Below are positions 14,358 to 22,471 of a stretch of DNA of 23,278 nucleotides, in pieces. The position numbers and the translations under genes are program-made. Each line of letters starts with the position of its first letter. Positions within the stretch are counted from its first letter, which is position 1. Source of the stretch: Muribaculaceae bacterium (GTDB lineage: Bacteria; Bacteroidota; Bacteroidia; Bacteroidales; Muribaculaceae); contig JABUUJ010000018.1 of NCBI GenBank assembly GCA_021443235.1, forward strand, positions 8,658 to 31,935, written 5' to 3'. The notes below the pieces were generated by a model, which had not been told where the DNA came from, did not search any database, and was given only the letters and a program-made list of their open reading frames with translations.

Positions 14358-14975
14358 TCAATCAAACTGGATTGCGTTCTTGCTGTCGGTTTCCTGGCGA
14401 CGGCTGCGCCAGCAGTGACGGCACAGCGACACATACTTGTCGTCGCCGCCTATCTCGACCTGGGCGCCGTCGCTCACGATGTTGCCCTGGGCGTCGATAC
14501 GGGCGTTGATGATGGTCTTGCGTCCGCACGAGCACGTCGACTTGATTTCGTCGATGGTGTCGGCAAGCTCAAAGAGGCGCAGCGAGCCAGGGAAGACGTG
14601 CGACTGGAAGTCGGTGCGCAACCCGTAGCACACCACGTTGGAGCCAAAGTCGTCGACGATGCGCGACAACTGGTCGACCTGCGAGGGTGAGAGGAACTGC
14701 GCCTCGTCGATGAGGATCCAGTCCTTGTGCCCGTTGGCGTTGATTTCCTTTACCATCTCATATATGTCGCTGTCGGGGTAGATCCACTCGCACTTGCGCT
14801 CAATGCCAATGCGCGAGCGTATCACGTTGTCGTTCTCGCGGTCGTCGATAATGGGCTTGAAGCAGATATATTGCATGCCACGCTCCTCAAAGTTGTAGGC
14901 CTGCGTGAGCAGCATGGCTGTCTTAGCCGAGCCCATTGTGCCGTAACGGAAATATAATTTGCCAAAACCTGTCAT
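14358..14975 (-). CDS. tdk: Thymidine kinase (class II)
   Basis: Salvage enzyme phosphorylating thymidine with ATP. From the ATG at 14975 the protein has 205 residues: P-loop GTMGSAKT at 12-19, the LIDEAQFL Walker-B-like segment with the catalytic acid, FPGSLRLFELAD, and two cysteine pairs (CSC and CRHC) forming the structural zinc site. The reading frame extends 17 codons upstream to 15026, but that part is unlike any known kinase N-terminus, and MTGFGKLYFRYG is the normal start. A near-consensus -7 box (TAACTTTT, 15028-15035) lies upstream, which suggests a separate transcript from the zinc-ribbon gene. Confidence 0.95.
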   Translation of the reverse strand: MTGFGKLYFRYGTMGSAKTAMLLTQAYNFEERGMQYICFKPIIDDRENDNVIRSRIGIERKCEWIYPDSDIYEMVKEINANGHKDWILIDEAQFLSPSQVDQLSRIVDDFGSNVVCYGLRTDFQSHVFPGSLRLFELADTIDEIKSTCSCGRKTIINARIDAQGNIVSDGAQVEIGGDDKYVSLCRHCWRSRRQETDSKNAIQFD

Positions 14976-15027
14976 AGTTCTATAGGGTTTATGGTTGTGC
15001 CTGATGTTGTTGGTTTTTGGGGGCAAT

Positions 15028-15035
15028 AAAAGTTA
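15028..15035 (-). promoter_or_regulatory. Possible -7 element of thymidine kinase
   Basis: Minus-strand TAACTTTT has one mismatch to TAnnTTTG and would give a leader of roughly 45 nt before the ATG at 14975. It lies upstream of an alternative ATG at 15026, which supports the shorter protein. Confidence 0.35.
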
Positions 15036-15049
15036 GTTACAGATATATG

Positions 15050-15237
15050 GCAAGTGCCTTGCGAGCGCGCGACACCTGGTCGCAGCACCCGAAATCAAGC
15101 CTCACAAAGCACGCCACCGAGCCCGCACGCGCAGTGCGCCGCGGGCAACCGCTTGCTATTGCAACGGGTAGTTACCTGACATTCCATCGAGCCACGCGGG
15201 CGGCGGGCGGCTGTGTGCGACCCACCGTCGCGCGACG
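15050..15237. other. GC-rich non-coding stretch with a series of hairpins
   Basis: This spacer between the zinc-ribbon gene and thymidine kinase is GC-rich and full of dyads. Visible stems are GCAAG/CTTGC (15050-15062), GCGAC/GTCGC (15069-15083), a compound stem GCCCGC plus GCGC with GCGC plus GCGGGC (15121-15146), CCG-TTGC/GCAA-CGG (15149-15167), and the palindrome CGTCGCGCGACG (15226-15237). No tRNA, RNase P, tmRNA or SRP core motif is recognisable. It may encode a structured RNA, act as a multi-hairpin terminator, or be a repeat; none is proven. Confidence 0.4.
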
Positions 15238-15245
15238 ATATGGGG

Positions 15246-16016
15246 TTAGGCGTTTTTTGCGTCGGCTTCGCTCACACCTGCCAGTGCGGGGTCAACCATG
15301 ATGCGGCCACAGTACTCGCACACGATGACCTTCTTGTGCATCTTGATTTCCATCTGGCGCTGTGCGGGAATGCGGTTGAAGCAGCCACCGCATGCGTTGC
15401 GCTGCACATAAACGACGCCAAGGCCGTTGCGCGCGTTCTTGCGGATGCGCTTGAAAGCCGCGAGCAAGCGTGCCTCGATTTTGTTCTCGAGTTTCTTGGC
15501 CTGATCACGCAGCTTCTCCTCGTCCTGCTTGGTCTCGGCAACGATATCGTTGAGCTCGGCCTTCTTTTCCTCAAGAACGTGCTCGGCGTCCTCGAGCTGA
15601 GACTGCGCCTTGACAATCTCGCCTTTTATATGCTCAATCTTATCCTTGGCCTCGCCGGTCTTTTTCTCAAAGAGCTGCACGCTGAGCTTGCAGTAGTTGA
15701 TTTCCTTGTCGAGGTCGTCATACTCGCGGTTGTTGCGCACATTGTTCTGCTGCTGCGAGTATTTCTCGATAGCGGCCTTGTTGTCCTCGATCTGGTACTG
15801 CAGTTTCTTGATGTCCTGCTCACACATGGCGATGTCGTCATTATAGTTCTGCAGGCGGGTCTTCAGACCCTCAACGCCATCCTCAAGGTCCTTTACCTCA
15901 AGGGGGAGCTCGCCACGCAGAGTCTTGATGCGGTCAACCTCCGAGAGGATTTTCTGAAGGTGATAGAGAGCTTTCAGTCGGTCCTCGACCGACATTTCCT
16001 TTTCTTGTCTTGCCAT
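15246..16016 (-). CDS. Coiled-coil protein with C-terminal C4 zinc ribbon
   Basis: A 256-residue cytoplasmic protein. Residues about 15-190 form a long, charged, heptad-like coiled coil (for example KDLEDGVEGLKTRLQNY and LRDQAKKLENKIEARLL). The C-terminus has two cysteine pairs, CGGC and CEYC, that make a C4 zinc ribbon of the zf-RING_7 (PF02591) type. The family is conserved and usually stands next to the nif3-like gene, as here with a 9-bp gap, so a shared pathway is likely although the molecular role is unknown. A nucleic-acid-binding role is often guessed from the ribbon and is not shown by this sequence. Confidence 0.9.
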   Translation of the reverse strand: MARQEKEMSVEDRLKALYHLQKILSEVDRIKTLRGELPLEVKDLEDGVEGLKTRLQNYNDDIAMCEQDIKKLQYQIEDNKAAIEKYSQQQNNVRNNREYDDLDKEINYCKLSVQLFEKKTGEAKDKIEHIKGEIVKAQSQLEDAEHVLEEKKAELNDIVAETKQDEEKLRDQAKKLENKIEARLLAAFKRIRKNARNGLGVVYVQRNACGGCFNRIPAQRQMEIKMHKKVIVCEYCGRIMVDPALAGVSEADAKNA

Positions 16017-16025
16017 AAATTAAAT

Positions 16026-16832
16026 TTATATGTAGAATTGAATCTGGTTTTTTTCGTTTTTTGCATAGGTAACCGCGCAATCGGGCTCGGCGGCCATAAT
16101 GAGCTCGCCAAATATCTCCTTGGTGTATTGCTCGCTCTCGTAGTGGCCTATGTCCATGAGCACGATGCTGCGGTTATTGTCGATAAAGTCGTTGTAGCGC
16201 AGGTCGGCCGACACATACACGTCGGCACCCACCTCTATGGCCCTGCCCACGAGAAAACCGCCAGCACCGCCACACAGCGCCACGCGGCTCACCATCGCAT
16301 CGGCATTGCCGCTGTAGCGCACCGCATCGACGCCGAACGTCGCCTTGAGCCTCGCCATCAGCTCGCGCGCGAGCATGGGCTCGATGGTGCCCACGACGCC
16401 GCAGCCCATCGTCACTGGCTGGCCTTGGGCATCGGCGGCGGGGTGCGGGTCGAGCACCTCGACCTGAGTGAGCCCCAACTTGGCCGCCATGCGCCACGAC
16501 ACGCCGCCGGGCGTGTTGTCCATGTTGGTGTGTGCGCAGTAGATGTTGATGTCGTGCTTGATGGCGCGTGCCACGATGGTCTCAACGATGGTGCGCCCGG
16601 TGATTTTCTTCAGGGCGTGGAAAATGAGCGGGTGATGCGACACAATGAGGTTGTGGCCGCAAGCGATTGCCTCGTCAACGATGTCGAGGGTGACGTCGGT
16701 GCACAGCACGATGCCCTTGACGGTGTCGTCAAGTCTTCCCACCTGCATGCCGGCGTTGTCAAATCCCTCTTGCATCGCAAGTGGCGCATACTGCTCGATG
16801 ATGCGAGCCACATCCTTCACTTTCATGCGCAT
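16026..16832 (-). CDS. Nif3-like dinuclear metal-centre protein (DUF34)
   Basis: Member of the widely conserved Nif3/YbgI family, which forms a hexameric ring with two metals per subunit. All ligand motifs are present: SHHPLIF (His66, His67), AHTNMDN (His101, Asp105) and the late GHYESE pair. At 268 residues it is the short form without the PII/CutA-like insert of about 100 residues found in many longer relatives, including, as I recall, many Bacteroidota homologues. Its biochemical role is unsettled; GTP cyclohydrolase-like or metal-handling activities have been proposed. It lies 8 bp after aspS and 9 bp before the zinc-ribbon gene. ATG codons at 16832 and 16826 are both plausible. Confidence 0.92.
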   Translation of the reverse strand: MRMKVKDVARIIEQYAPLAMQEGFDNAGMQVGRLDDTVKGIVLCTDVTLDIVDEAIACGHNLIVSHHPLIFHALKKITGRTIVETIVARAIKHDINIYCAHTNMDNTPGGVSWRMAAKLGLTQVEVLDPHPAADAQGQPVTMGCGVVGTIEPMLARELMARLKATFGVDAVRYSGNADAMVSRVALCGGAGGFLVGRAIEVGADVYVSADLRYNDFIDNNRSIVLMDIGHYESEQYTKEIFGELIMAAEPDCAVTYAKNEKNQIQFYI

Positions 16833-16840
16833 CGCGTCGT

Positions 16841-18604
16841 TTATGCCTTAGGAGCCTTTACTTCAAGGAAAAGCTCGTCGAGCTGAGCCTGGTCAATCTC
16901 GCTGGGGGCGTCAAGCATCACGTCGCGGCCACTGTTGTTCTTGGGGAAGGCGATGCAGTCGCGTATGCTGTCGAGGCCTGCCATAATCGACACGAAACGG
17001 TCGAGGCCAAATGCCAGACCAGCGTGAGGTGGCGCGCCATACTTGAACGCGTTGATGAGGAAGCCAAACTGTGCCATAGCACGCTCGGGGGTGAAGCCCA
17101 GGATGTCGAACATGCGAGCCTGAAGCTTGCCGTCGTGGATACGGATGCTGCCGCCGCCCAGCTCAATGCCGTTGCACACAAAGTCGTAGGCCACGGCGCG
17201 AACCTGCTCGGGATGCTCGTCGAGCAGAGGTATATCCTCGGGATTGGGCATGGTGAACGGGTGATGGGTTGCCATCAGGCGCTGCTCCTCGTCGCTCCAC
17301 TCAAAGAGCGGGAAGTCGACAATCCACAGGCACTCAAACTTGTTCTTGTCGCGCAAGCCCAGGCGCTCGCCCATCTCAAGACGCAGCGTGCACAGCTGCA
17401 CGCGGGTCTTGTTGGCGTTGTCACCGCTCATGATGAGCACCAGGTCGCCATCCTTGGCTCCCATGACCTCCTTGAGCTGTGCCAGCTGCTCGGGGCTGTA
17501 GAACTTGTCGATGCTCGACTTCACAGTGCCGTCGGCGTTGTACTTGACATACACCAAGCCCTTGGCACCCACCTGCGGACGCTTAACGAAGTTGGTGAGC
17601 TCGTCAAGCTGCTTGCGGCTATAGTCGGCGCAACCAGGAACGCATATACCACCGATGTAGGCGGCCTCATTGAACACGGCGAAGTCGCCAGTGCCCTTTA
17701 GCACGTCCATCAGCTCTACGAAGGTCATGCCGAAGCGCAAGTCGGGCTTGTCGCTGCCGTAGAGGCGCATAGCGTCGTTCCAAGTCATCTGCTGCAACTT
17801 CTCGGGCAGGTCAACGCCACGAACTTCCTTGAAAAGGTGGCGAGCCATTGCCTCGAAGGTCTCAAGCACATCCTCCTGATCGACATAGCTCATCTCGCAG
17901 TCAATCTGGGTAAACTCGGGCTGGCGGTCGGCGCGCAGGTCCTCGTCGCGGAAGCACTTGGCAATCTGGAAGTAGCGGTCAAAGCCTGCCACCATGAGCA
18001 GCTGCTTGAGAGTCTGAGGGCTCTGGGGCAGCGCGTAGAACTGGCCTGGGTTCATGCGCGAGGGCACCACAAAGTCGCGTGCTCCCTCGGGAGTAGAGCC
18101 GATGAGGATGGGCGTCTCGACCTCGATAAAGTTGCGCGAGTCGAGGAAGTTGCGTATGAGGATTGTCATGCGGTGACGCAGCTCGAGATTCTTGCGCACA
18201 GCGTTGCGGCGCAGGTCGAGGTAGCGGTACTTCATGCGCAGGTCGTCGCCGCCGTCGGTGTTGTCCTCGATAGTGAAGGGAGGGGTGACGCTCTCGCTGA
18301 GTACATTCATTGTCTGAGCGATAATCTCGATGTCGCCGGTGGCGATGTTGGCGTTTTTGCTTGAGCGCTCCTCTACCTTTCCGGTGATTTGCACCACATA
18401 TTCGCGGCCCAGGTGGTTGGCGGCCTCACACAGGTCGGCGTCAACCTCGTTATTAAACACGATTTGAGTGATGCCGTAGCGGTCACGCAAGTCAACGAAT
18501 GTCATGCCACCCATCTTGCGAGTGCGCTGCACCCAGCCAGCGAGTGTAACCACCTCGCCAACGTTGGCAAGGCGCAGTTCACCACATGTTTTAGTTCTAT
18601 ACAT
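16841..18604 (-). CDS. aspS: Aspartyl-tRNA synthetase
   Basis: Class IIb aminoacyl-tRNA synthetase charging tRNA-Asp. The 587-residue length is normal for the bacterial form: N-terminal OB-fold anticodon-binding domain (about 1-105, with GWVQRTRKMGG), class II motif 1 around EVETPIL (161-167), motif 2 FRDEDLRADRQPEFTQ (218-233), a bacterial GAD insert in the middle, and motif 3 GLAFGLDRF (529-537). It heads a minus-strand group with the Nif3-like and zinc-ribbon genes. A consensus -7 box at 18694-18701 implies a leader of about 80 nt that contains the hairpin at 18656-18672. Confidence 0.98.
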   Translation of the reverse strand: MYRTKTCGELRLANVGEVVTLAGWVQRTRKMGGMTFVDLRDRYGITQIVFNNEVDADLCEAANHLGREYVVQITGKVEERSSKNANIATGDIEIIAQTMNVLSESVTPPFTIEDNTDGGDDLRMKYRYLDLRRNAVRKNLELRHRMTILIRNFLDSRNFIEVETPILIGSTPEGARDFVVPSRMNPGQFYALPQSPQTLKQLLMVAGFDRYFQIAKCFRDEDLRADRQPEFTQIDCEMSYVDQEDVLETFEAMARHLFKEVRGVDLPEKLQQMTWNDAMRLYGSDKPDLRFGMTFVELMDVLKGTGDFAVFNEAAYIGGICVPGCADYSRKQLDELTNFVKRPQVGAKGLVYVKYNADGTVKSSIDKFYSPEQLAQLKEVMGAKDGDLVLIMSGDNANKTRVQLCTLRLEMGERLGLRDKNKFECLWIVDFPLFEWSDEEQRLMATHHPFTMPNPEDIPLLDEHPEQVRAVAYDFVCNGIELGGGSIRIHDGKLQARMFDILGFTPERAMAQFGFLINAFKYGAPPHAGLAFGLDRFVSIMAGLDSIRDCIAFPKNNSGRDVMLDAPSEIDQAQLDELFLEVKAPKA

Positions 18605-18655
18605 AGTGTTATATGCTTTATTATTAGTTTGTTATCTTGTCCAATATACCTCAAC

Positions 18656-18672
18656 CTCGCGCGTAACGCGAG
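18656..18672 (-). promoter_or_regulatory. Hairpin in the aspS leader
   Basis: Arms CTCGCG (18656-18661) and CGCGAG (18667-18672) form a 6-bp stem with a 5-nt loop inside the predicted aspS leader, about 50 nt before the start codon. No T-run or T-box core is seen, so a regulatory role is speculative. Confidence 0.35.
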
Positions 18673-18693
18673 AGTGCGGCACATACCAAAGTG

Positions 18694-18701
18694 CAAAGTT
18701 A
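18694..18701 (-). promoter_or_regulatory. -7 element of aspS
   Basis: Minus-strand TAACTTTG matches TAnnTTTG exactly. The best upstream TTTG (18714-18717) is only 12 bp away, so the -33 partner is unclear. Confidence 0.5.
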
Positions 18702-18804
18702 CTACTATTTCACCAAATTAACACGCGCTTTTCCCCACTTTTTTCAAAAAAAATTCAGCCCGAAACGCCATGGCAAAAACGTGTGAAACGATAACAGCCG
18801 CGAC

Positions 18805-18835
18805 TTGCAGTTTTCGGGGAAAATTACTAACTTTG
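18805..18835 (+). promoter_or_regulatory. Promoter of the OPT transporter gene
   Basis: TTG (18805-18807) and TAACTTTG (18828-18835), spaced 20 bp, form a good Bacteroidota promoter. The predicted transcript starts near 18842, directly at a hairpin, and leaves a leader of about 55 nt. The remainder of the 291-bp spacer between aspS and this gene holds the aspS leader and no further gene. Confidence 0.6.
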
Positions 18836-18840
18836 CACCT

Positions 18841-18864
18841 ATTATGGGCTTTGTGTCCCATAAT
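18841..18864 (+). promoter_or_regulatory. Hairpin at the 5' end of the OPT transporter mRNA
   Basis: ATTATGGG (18841-18848) and CCCATAAT (18857-18864) form a perfect 8-bp stem with an 8-nt loop, beginning about where transcription should start. It may stabilise the 5' end, or be a dyad operator overlapping the start site. Confidence 0.45.
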
Positions 18865-18895
18865 CGGAGTGAAATAACCAAAATTTTACAATATT

Positions 18896-20854
18896 ATGTC
18901 TGACGAACAGAAAAAACAACAAGACGAAATGACCTTGCCCAGCAACGCGTTCACCGAGTTGAAACCGGGCGAGAAGTATGTGCCTGTGATGAGGCCCGAC
19001 CGCGAGTACCCCGAGGTAACACCCTACTCGGTGTCGCTGGGACTCATCATGGCGGTAATCTTCAGTGCCGCAGCGGCTTATCTGGGACTGAAGGTAGGAC
19101 AGGTGTTTGAGGCTGCTATCCCCATCGCGATCATAGCGGCGGGTATCGCAGGCGTCACCAAGCGCAAGAACTCGCTTGGCGAGAACGTGATCATCCAGAG
19201 CATCGGCGCCGCCAGCGGCATCGTGGTGGCAGGCGCCATCTTCACCCTGCCCGCGCTCTACATCCTGCAGGCCAAGTATCCCGAGATCACAGTCAACTTC
19301 CTTGAGGTGTTCCTGAGCTCGATGCTGGGCGGCCTGCTTGGCATCCTGTTCTTCATCCCTTTCCGCAAGTACTTTGTGAGCGACATGCACGGCAAGTTCC
19401 CCTTCCCCGAGGCAACCGCTACTACTCAGGTGCTTATCAGCGGCCAGAAGGGTGGCGAGCAGGCCAAGCCGCTTCTCATCGCGGGTATTGTGGGCGGTCT
19501 CTACGACTTTGTCCTCTCGACCTTCGGTTGGTGGAAAGAGGTGATATCGACACAGATGATTCCAGCGTTGAGCCATGTGACCGACAGCATGAAGATGGTG
19601 TTCAAGGTCAACACCGGCGCCGCTGTGCTGGGCCTGGGCTATATCGTGGGCCTGCGCTACAGTTTCATCATCTTTGCCGGTAGCGCTTTCATCTGGTGGG
19701 TAATCGTGCCGCTGATGGGCATGAGCCCTGAGATGGCCAACGTGCCCGCCGACGACATCTTCAAGAACGGCGCACGATACATCGGCATTGGCGGTATCGC
19801 GATGAGCGGTATCATAGGCATCGTGAAGTCGTGGGGCGTGATTCGCAGCGCCGTGGGACTTGCCGGACAGGCATTTAAGGGCCAGGCCGAGAACGTGCAG
19901 GTTGAGCGTCACCAAAAGGACATCTCGATGAAGGTGCTTGTGTTTGCCCTGGCAGCAGCACTGCTCGTCACACTGGCGTTCTTCTATATCGGTGTTATCC
20001 ATAATATTGCCCAAACTCTTGTGGCATTTATAGTTGTGTGCGTCATCGCATTCTTGTTTACTACTGTGGCAGCCAACGCGATCGCCATCGTGGGCACCAA
20101 CCCTGTGAGCGGCATGACGCTCATGACACTCATTGTGGCATCGGGAATATTTGTGGCTGTCGGCCTTGACGGGCCTCGAGGCATCGTGGCATCGATGGTG
20201 ATTGGCGGCGTTGTGTGCACCGCGCTGTCGATGGCAGGCGGCATGGTGACCGATATGAAGATTGGCTACTGGCTGGGCAACACCCCCGCCAAGCAGCAGA
20301 CCTGGAAAGCCGTGGGCACTCTGCTCTCGGCAGCTACCGTGGGCGGTGTGATGATTATCCTCAACAAGACCTACGGATTTGTGGGCGACAACGCTCTCGT
20401 GGCTCCACAAGCCAACGCCATGGCAGCCGTCATCGACCCGCTCATGATGGGTGGCGAGACTCCCTGGCTTCTCTACATCGTGGGTGCGATTTTGGCGCTG
20501 CTGCTCAACTGGCTGGGCGTGCCTGCACTGGCATTCTCACTGGGCATGTTCATTCCCTTGCAGCTCAATACTCCGCTCCTTGTGGGTGGTATAATCAGCT
20601 GGTTTGTAGGCTCTCGCAGCAAAAATGAGGAGGTCAACAAGGCACGTCAGGAGCGTGGCACGCTGCTCGCCTCGGGCTTCATCGCCGGTGGCGCCCTCAT
20701 GGGTGTTGTGAGCGCAGCGTTGCTCTACTTCGGCTTCAAGTATGAGACAAGCCTGAGCGATGCCGCACAAAGCTGGCTCGCCATCGTGATGTATGTGGCA
20801 ATCATCGCCTACCTTGCTTTCGCCTGCATTCGCGCCAAGAAAGACGTCAAGTAA
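18896..20854 (+). CDS. OPT-family oligopeptide transporter
   Basis: A 652-residue inner-membrane transporter of the OPT superfamily, which imports small peptides or metal-chelate compounds with protons. After a hydrophilic N-terminus of about 40 residues there are many hydrophobic helices. Family stretches include AAYLGLKVGQVFEAAIP (residues about 61-77), GENVIIQSIGAASG, FPFPEATATTQVL and NWLGVPALAFSLGMFIPL. The type is the prokaryotic COG1297 group, which is common in Bacteroidota. The substrate cannot be read from the sequence. It is monocistronic: its own promoter stands at 18805-18835 and a terminator follows at 20879-20915. Its ATG follows a purine stretch, CGGAGTGAAA, about 20 bp upstream. 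Confidence 0.93.
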   Translation: MSDEQKKQQDEMTLPSNAFTELKPGEKYVPVMRPDREYPEVTPYSVSLGLIMAVIFSAAAAYLGLKVGQVFEAAIPIAIIAAGIAGVTKRKNSLGENVIIQSIGAASGIVVAGAIFTLPALYILQAKYPEITVNFLEVFLSSMLGGLLGILFFIPFRKYFVSDMHGKFPFPEATATTQVLISGQKGGEQAKPLLIAGIVGGLYDFVLSTFGWWKEVISTQMIPALSHVTDSMKMVFKVNTGAAVLGLGYIVGLRYSFIIFAGSAFIWWVIVPLMGMSPEMANVPADDIFKNGARYIGIGGIAMSGIIGIVKSWGVIRSAVGLAGQAFKGQAENVQVERHQKDISMKVLVFALAAALLVTLAFFYIGVIHNIAQTLVAFIVVCVIAFLFTTVAANAIAIVGTNPVSGMTLMTLIVASGIFVAVGLDGPRGIVASMVIGGVVCTALSMAGGMVTDMKIGYWLGNTPAKQQTWKAVGTLLSAATVGGVMIILNKTYGFVGDNALVAPQANAMAAVIDPLMMGGETPWLLYIVGAILALLLNWLGVPALAFSLGMFIPLQLNTPLLVGGIISWFVGSRSKNEEVNKARQERGTLLASGFIAGGALMGVVSAALLYFGFKYETSLSDAAQSWLAIVMYVAIIAYLAFACIRAKKDVK

Positions 20855-20878
20855 GTTTTAGCTTGAAAACATATTATG

Positions 20879-20915
20879 GCAGCCTCGCCCGCAATGGGTC
20901 GGGGCTGCTGGTTTT
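20879..20915 (+). terminator. Rho-independent terminator after the OPT gene
   Basis: GCAGCCTCG (20879-20887) pairs with the segment ending GGGGCTGC (to 20908) in a 9-bp stem with one G-T pair, followed by TTTT at 20912-20915. It starts 24 bp after the stop codon and separates the transporter from the que operon. Confidence 0.7.
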
Positions 20916-20929
20916 AGTGGCGGGGAAAC

Positions 20930-20960
20930 TTTCAATTGTCGCACTTATTTTGTACCTTTG
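20930..20960 (+). promoter_or_regulatory. Promoter of the que operon
   Basis: TACCTTTG (20953-20960) matches the -7 box, with TTTC (20930-20933) 19 bp upstream as an imperfect -33. The leader before the ATG at 20989 would be only about 22 nt, too short for a preQ1 riboswitch. Confidence 0.5.
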
Positions 20961-20988
20961 CACCCATAAAACATAAAACACTACAGCT

Positions 20989-21456
20989 ATGCCACGCAGT
21001 AAAGAAGAATTGGGAGGAGTGAGCCTCCTTGGCAATAAAAAAACTAATTACGAGTTTGGCTACACGCCCAATGTTCTTGAGGCTTTTGACAATAAGCACC
21101 CCGAGAACGACTACATCGTGACGCTCGATTGCCCCGAGTTCACATCGCTGTGCCCAGTTACCGGGCAGCCCGATTTTGGCCACATCATCATCAACTACAT
21201 ACCTCGCATCAAGATGGTCGAGAGCAAGAGCCTGAAACTCTATCTGTTCAGCTTTCGCAACCGCGGCGACTTCCACGAGGACTGCGTCAACATCATCATG
21301 AAGGACCTCATCAGGCTCATGGACCCCAAGTATATCGAGGTTGTGGGGCTGTTCCGTCCTCGCGGCGGCATCTCAATCAAGCCATTTGCTTGCTGGGCCG
21401 ATGATGACCACCAGGACATGATGAAAGCAAGGCAGCTGGCCTATCTTAACAAGTAA
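20989..21456 (+). CDS. queF: preQ0 reductase (7-cyano-7-deazaguanine reductase)
   Basis: Reduces the nitrile of preQ0 to the amine preQ1 with NADPH, the last free-base step before insertion into tRNA by Tgt. The 155-residue product is the short, single-domain (YkvM-type) QueF. The catalytic Cys55 lies in SLCPVTGQPDFG with Asp62, and the QueF signature ESKSLKLYL is at 78-86 with Glu78 for substrate binding. It is first in the operon and is followed by queC after 6 bp. Tgt, QueA and GTP cyclohydrolase I must be encoded elsewhere. Confidence 0.97.
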   Translation: MPRSKEELGGVSLLGNKKTNYEFGYTPNVLEAFDNKHPENDYIVTLDCPEFTSLCPVTGQPDFGHIIINYIPRIKMVESKSLKLYLFSFRNRGDFHEDCVNIIMKDLIRLMDPKYIEVVGLFRPRGGISIKPFACWADDDHQDMMKARQLAYLNK

Positions 21457-21462
21457 CACGCC

Positions 21463-22119
21463 ATGGCAAAGGACGCGGTAATCATCGTTTCGGGAGGCAT
21501 GGACTCAATCACCATGCTGCATGAATATGCCAGCGAGATTGCGCTGGCAGTGACTTTCGACTATGGCTCAACGCAGAATCATCGCGAGCACCGTTGCGCG
21601 ATTTTGCATTGCGAGCGTCTGGGCATCAAGCACTTAATCATTCCTCTTGAGTTTATGAAGAAATACTTCAAGAGCGCACTGCTTGAGAGCCCCGACGCCA
21701 TCCCCGACGGTAACTACGACGATGAGAACATGAAGGTGACCGTGGTGCCCTTCCGCAACGGCATCATGCTCGCAATCGCTTGCGGCATCGCCGAGAGCCA
21801 GGGGCTGAAGCGCGTCATGATTGCCAACCACGGCGGCGACCACACCATCTACCCCGACTGCCGCCCCGAGTTTATCGACGCCATGAGCGCCACGATGACC
21901 AGCGGCACCTACGAGGGCATTCACATCTATGCACCCTACACCAACATTTCCAAAGCCGACATAGCTCGCCACGGAAAGGCGCTGGGCATCAACTATGCCG
22001 AGACCTACTCGTGCTACAAGGGCGGCGAAAAGCACTGCGGGAAATGCGGCACTTGCACCGAGCGCATCATGGCACTACGCGAGGCTGGCATTGACGACCC
22101 AACCGAATATGAACTTTAA
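21463..22119 (+). CDS. queC: 7-cyano-7-deazaguanine synthase
   Basis: ATP-dependent conversion of 7-carboxy-7-deazaguanine to preQ0. The 218-residue protein has the PP-loop SGGMDS at 10-15, the conserved region NHGGDHTIYPDCRPEF at 122-137, and a zinc site of Cys184, Cys192, Cys195 and Cys198 (CX7CX2CX2C). All expected residues are in place. It starts 6 bp after queF and ends 11 bp before queD. Confidence 0.97.
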   Translation: MAKDAVIIVSGGMDSITMLHEYASEIALAVTFDYGSTQNHREHRCAILHCERLGIKHLIIPLEFMKKYFKSALLESPDAIPDGNYDDENMKVTVVPFRNGIMLAIACGIAESQGLKRVMIANHGGDHTIYPDCRPEFIDAMSATMTSGTYEGIHIYAPYTNISKADIARHGKALGINYAETYSCYKGGEKHCGKCGTCTERIMALREAGIDDPTEYEL

Positions 22120-22130
22120 AAAAACACAAT

Positions 22131-22466
22131 ATGTACTTCGTAAAAAAGACTCTTGAAATATCGTCTTGCCACCAGCTTTATCTCGACTATGAGAGCAAGT
22201 GCGAGAACCTGCACGGGCACAACTGGATGGTCAACATATACTGCAAAGCGCGCCAACTCGACAGCAACGGAATGGTGTGCGACTTCACCCTTATCAAGAA
22301 ACTCGTGCACAAGCAACTCGACCACCGCAACCTCAACGAGGTGCTCGACTTCAACCCCACTGCCGAGAACATAGCACGTTGGATTGTCGACACAGTGCCC
22401 AACTGCTACCGTGCCGAGGTGTGGGAGTCGCGCGACAACATGGCAGCCTACGAGCGCGACGAGTAG
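22131..22466 (+). CDS. queD: 6-carboxy-5,6,7,8-tetrahydropterin synthase
   Basis: Converts dihydroneopterin triphosphate to 6-carboxytetrahydropterin, the first committed queuosine step. The 111-residue protein of the PTPS fold has the zinc ligands His14, His28 and His30 and the CX3HGH motif with catalytic Cys24 (CENLHGH at 24-30). A later DHRNLNE segment and VWESRD supply the His/Asp and Glu needed for catalysis and pterin binding. The usual FSAAH motif reads ISSCHQL here, a modest deviation. It is followed by a 122-bp repeat-rich spacer before queE. Confidence 0.95.
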   Translation: MYFVKKTLEISSCHQLYLDYESKCENLHGHNWMVNIYCKARQLDSNGMVCDFTLIKKLVHKQLDHRNLNEVLDFNPTAENIARWIVDTVPNCYRAEVWESRDNMAAYERDE

Positions 22467-22471
22467 TTTGT

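Noticed and set aside
14976..15026. Seventeen-codon N-terminal extension of thymidine kinase.
   Set aside because: It does not resemble the family N-terminus and runs to the predicted promoter; the ATG at 14975 gives the normal start.
15027..15245. A tRNA or known small RNA in the GC-rich spacer.
   Set aside because: No T-loop GTTCRA motif, anticodon arm, or RNase P, tmRNA or SRP core sequence was found on either strand.
15213..16886. A 557-codon plus-strand open frame spanning the zinc-ribbon and Nif3-like genes, with similar long antisense frames over argC/argG (6612-7961), argF' (4345-5316), argD (5514-6575) and the OPT gene (18842-20410, minus).
   Set aside because: They lie opposite well-identified genes, have repetitive His/Val/Ala/Leu-rich translations and no family signature. 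They arise because the real genes rarely use TTA, CTA and TCA codons.
20961..20988. Possible preQ1 riboswitch before queF.
   Set aside because: The leader after the predicted promoter is too short, and no preQ1 aptamer stem or pseudoknot pattern is visible.
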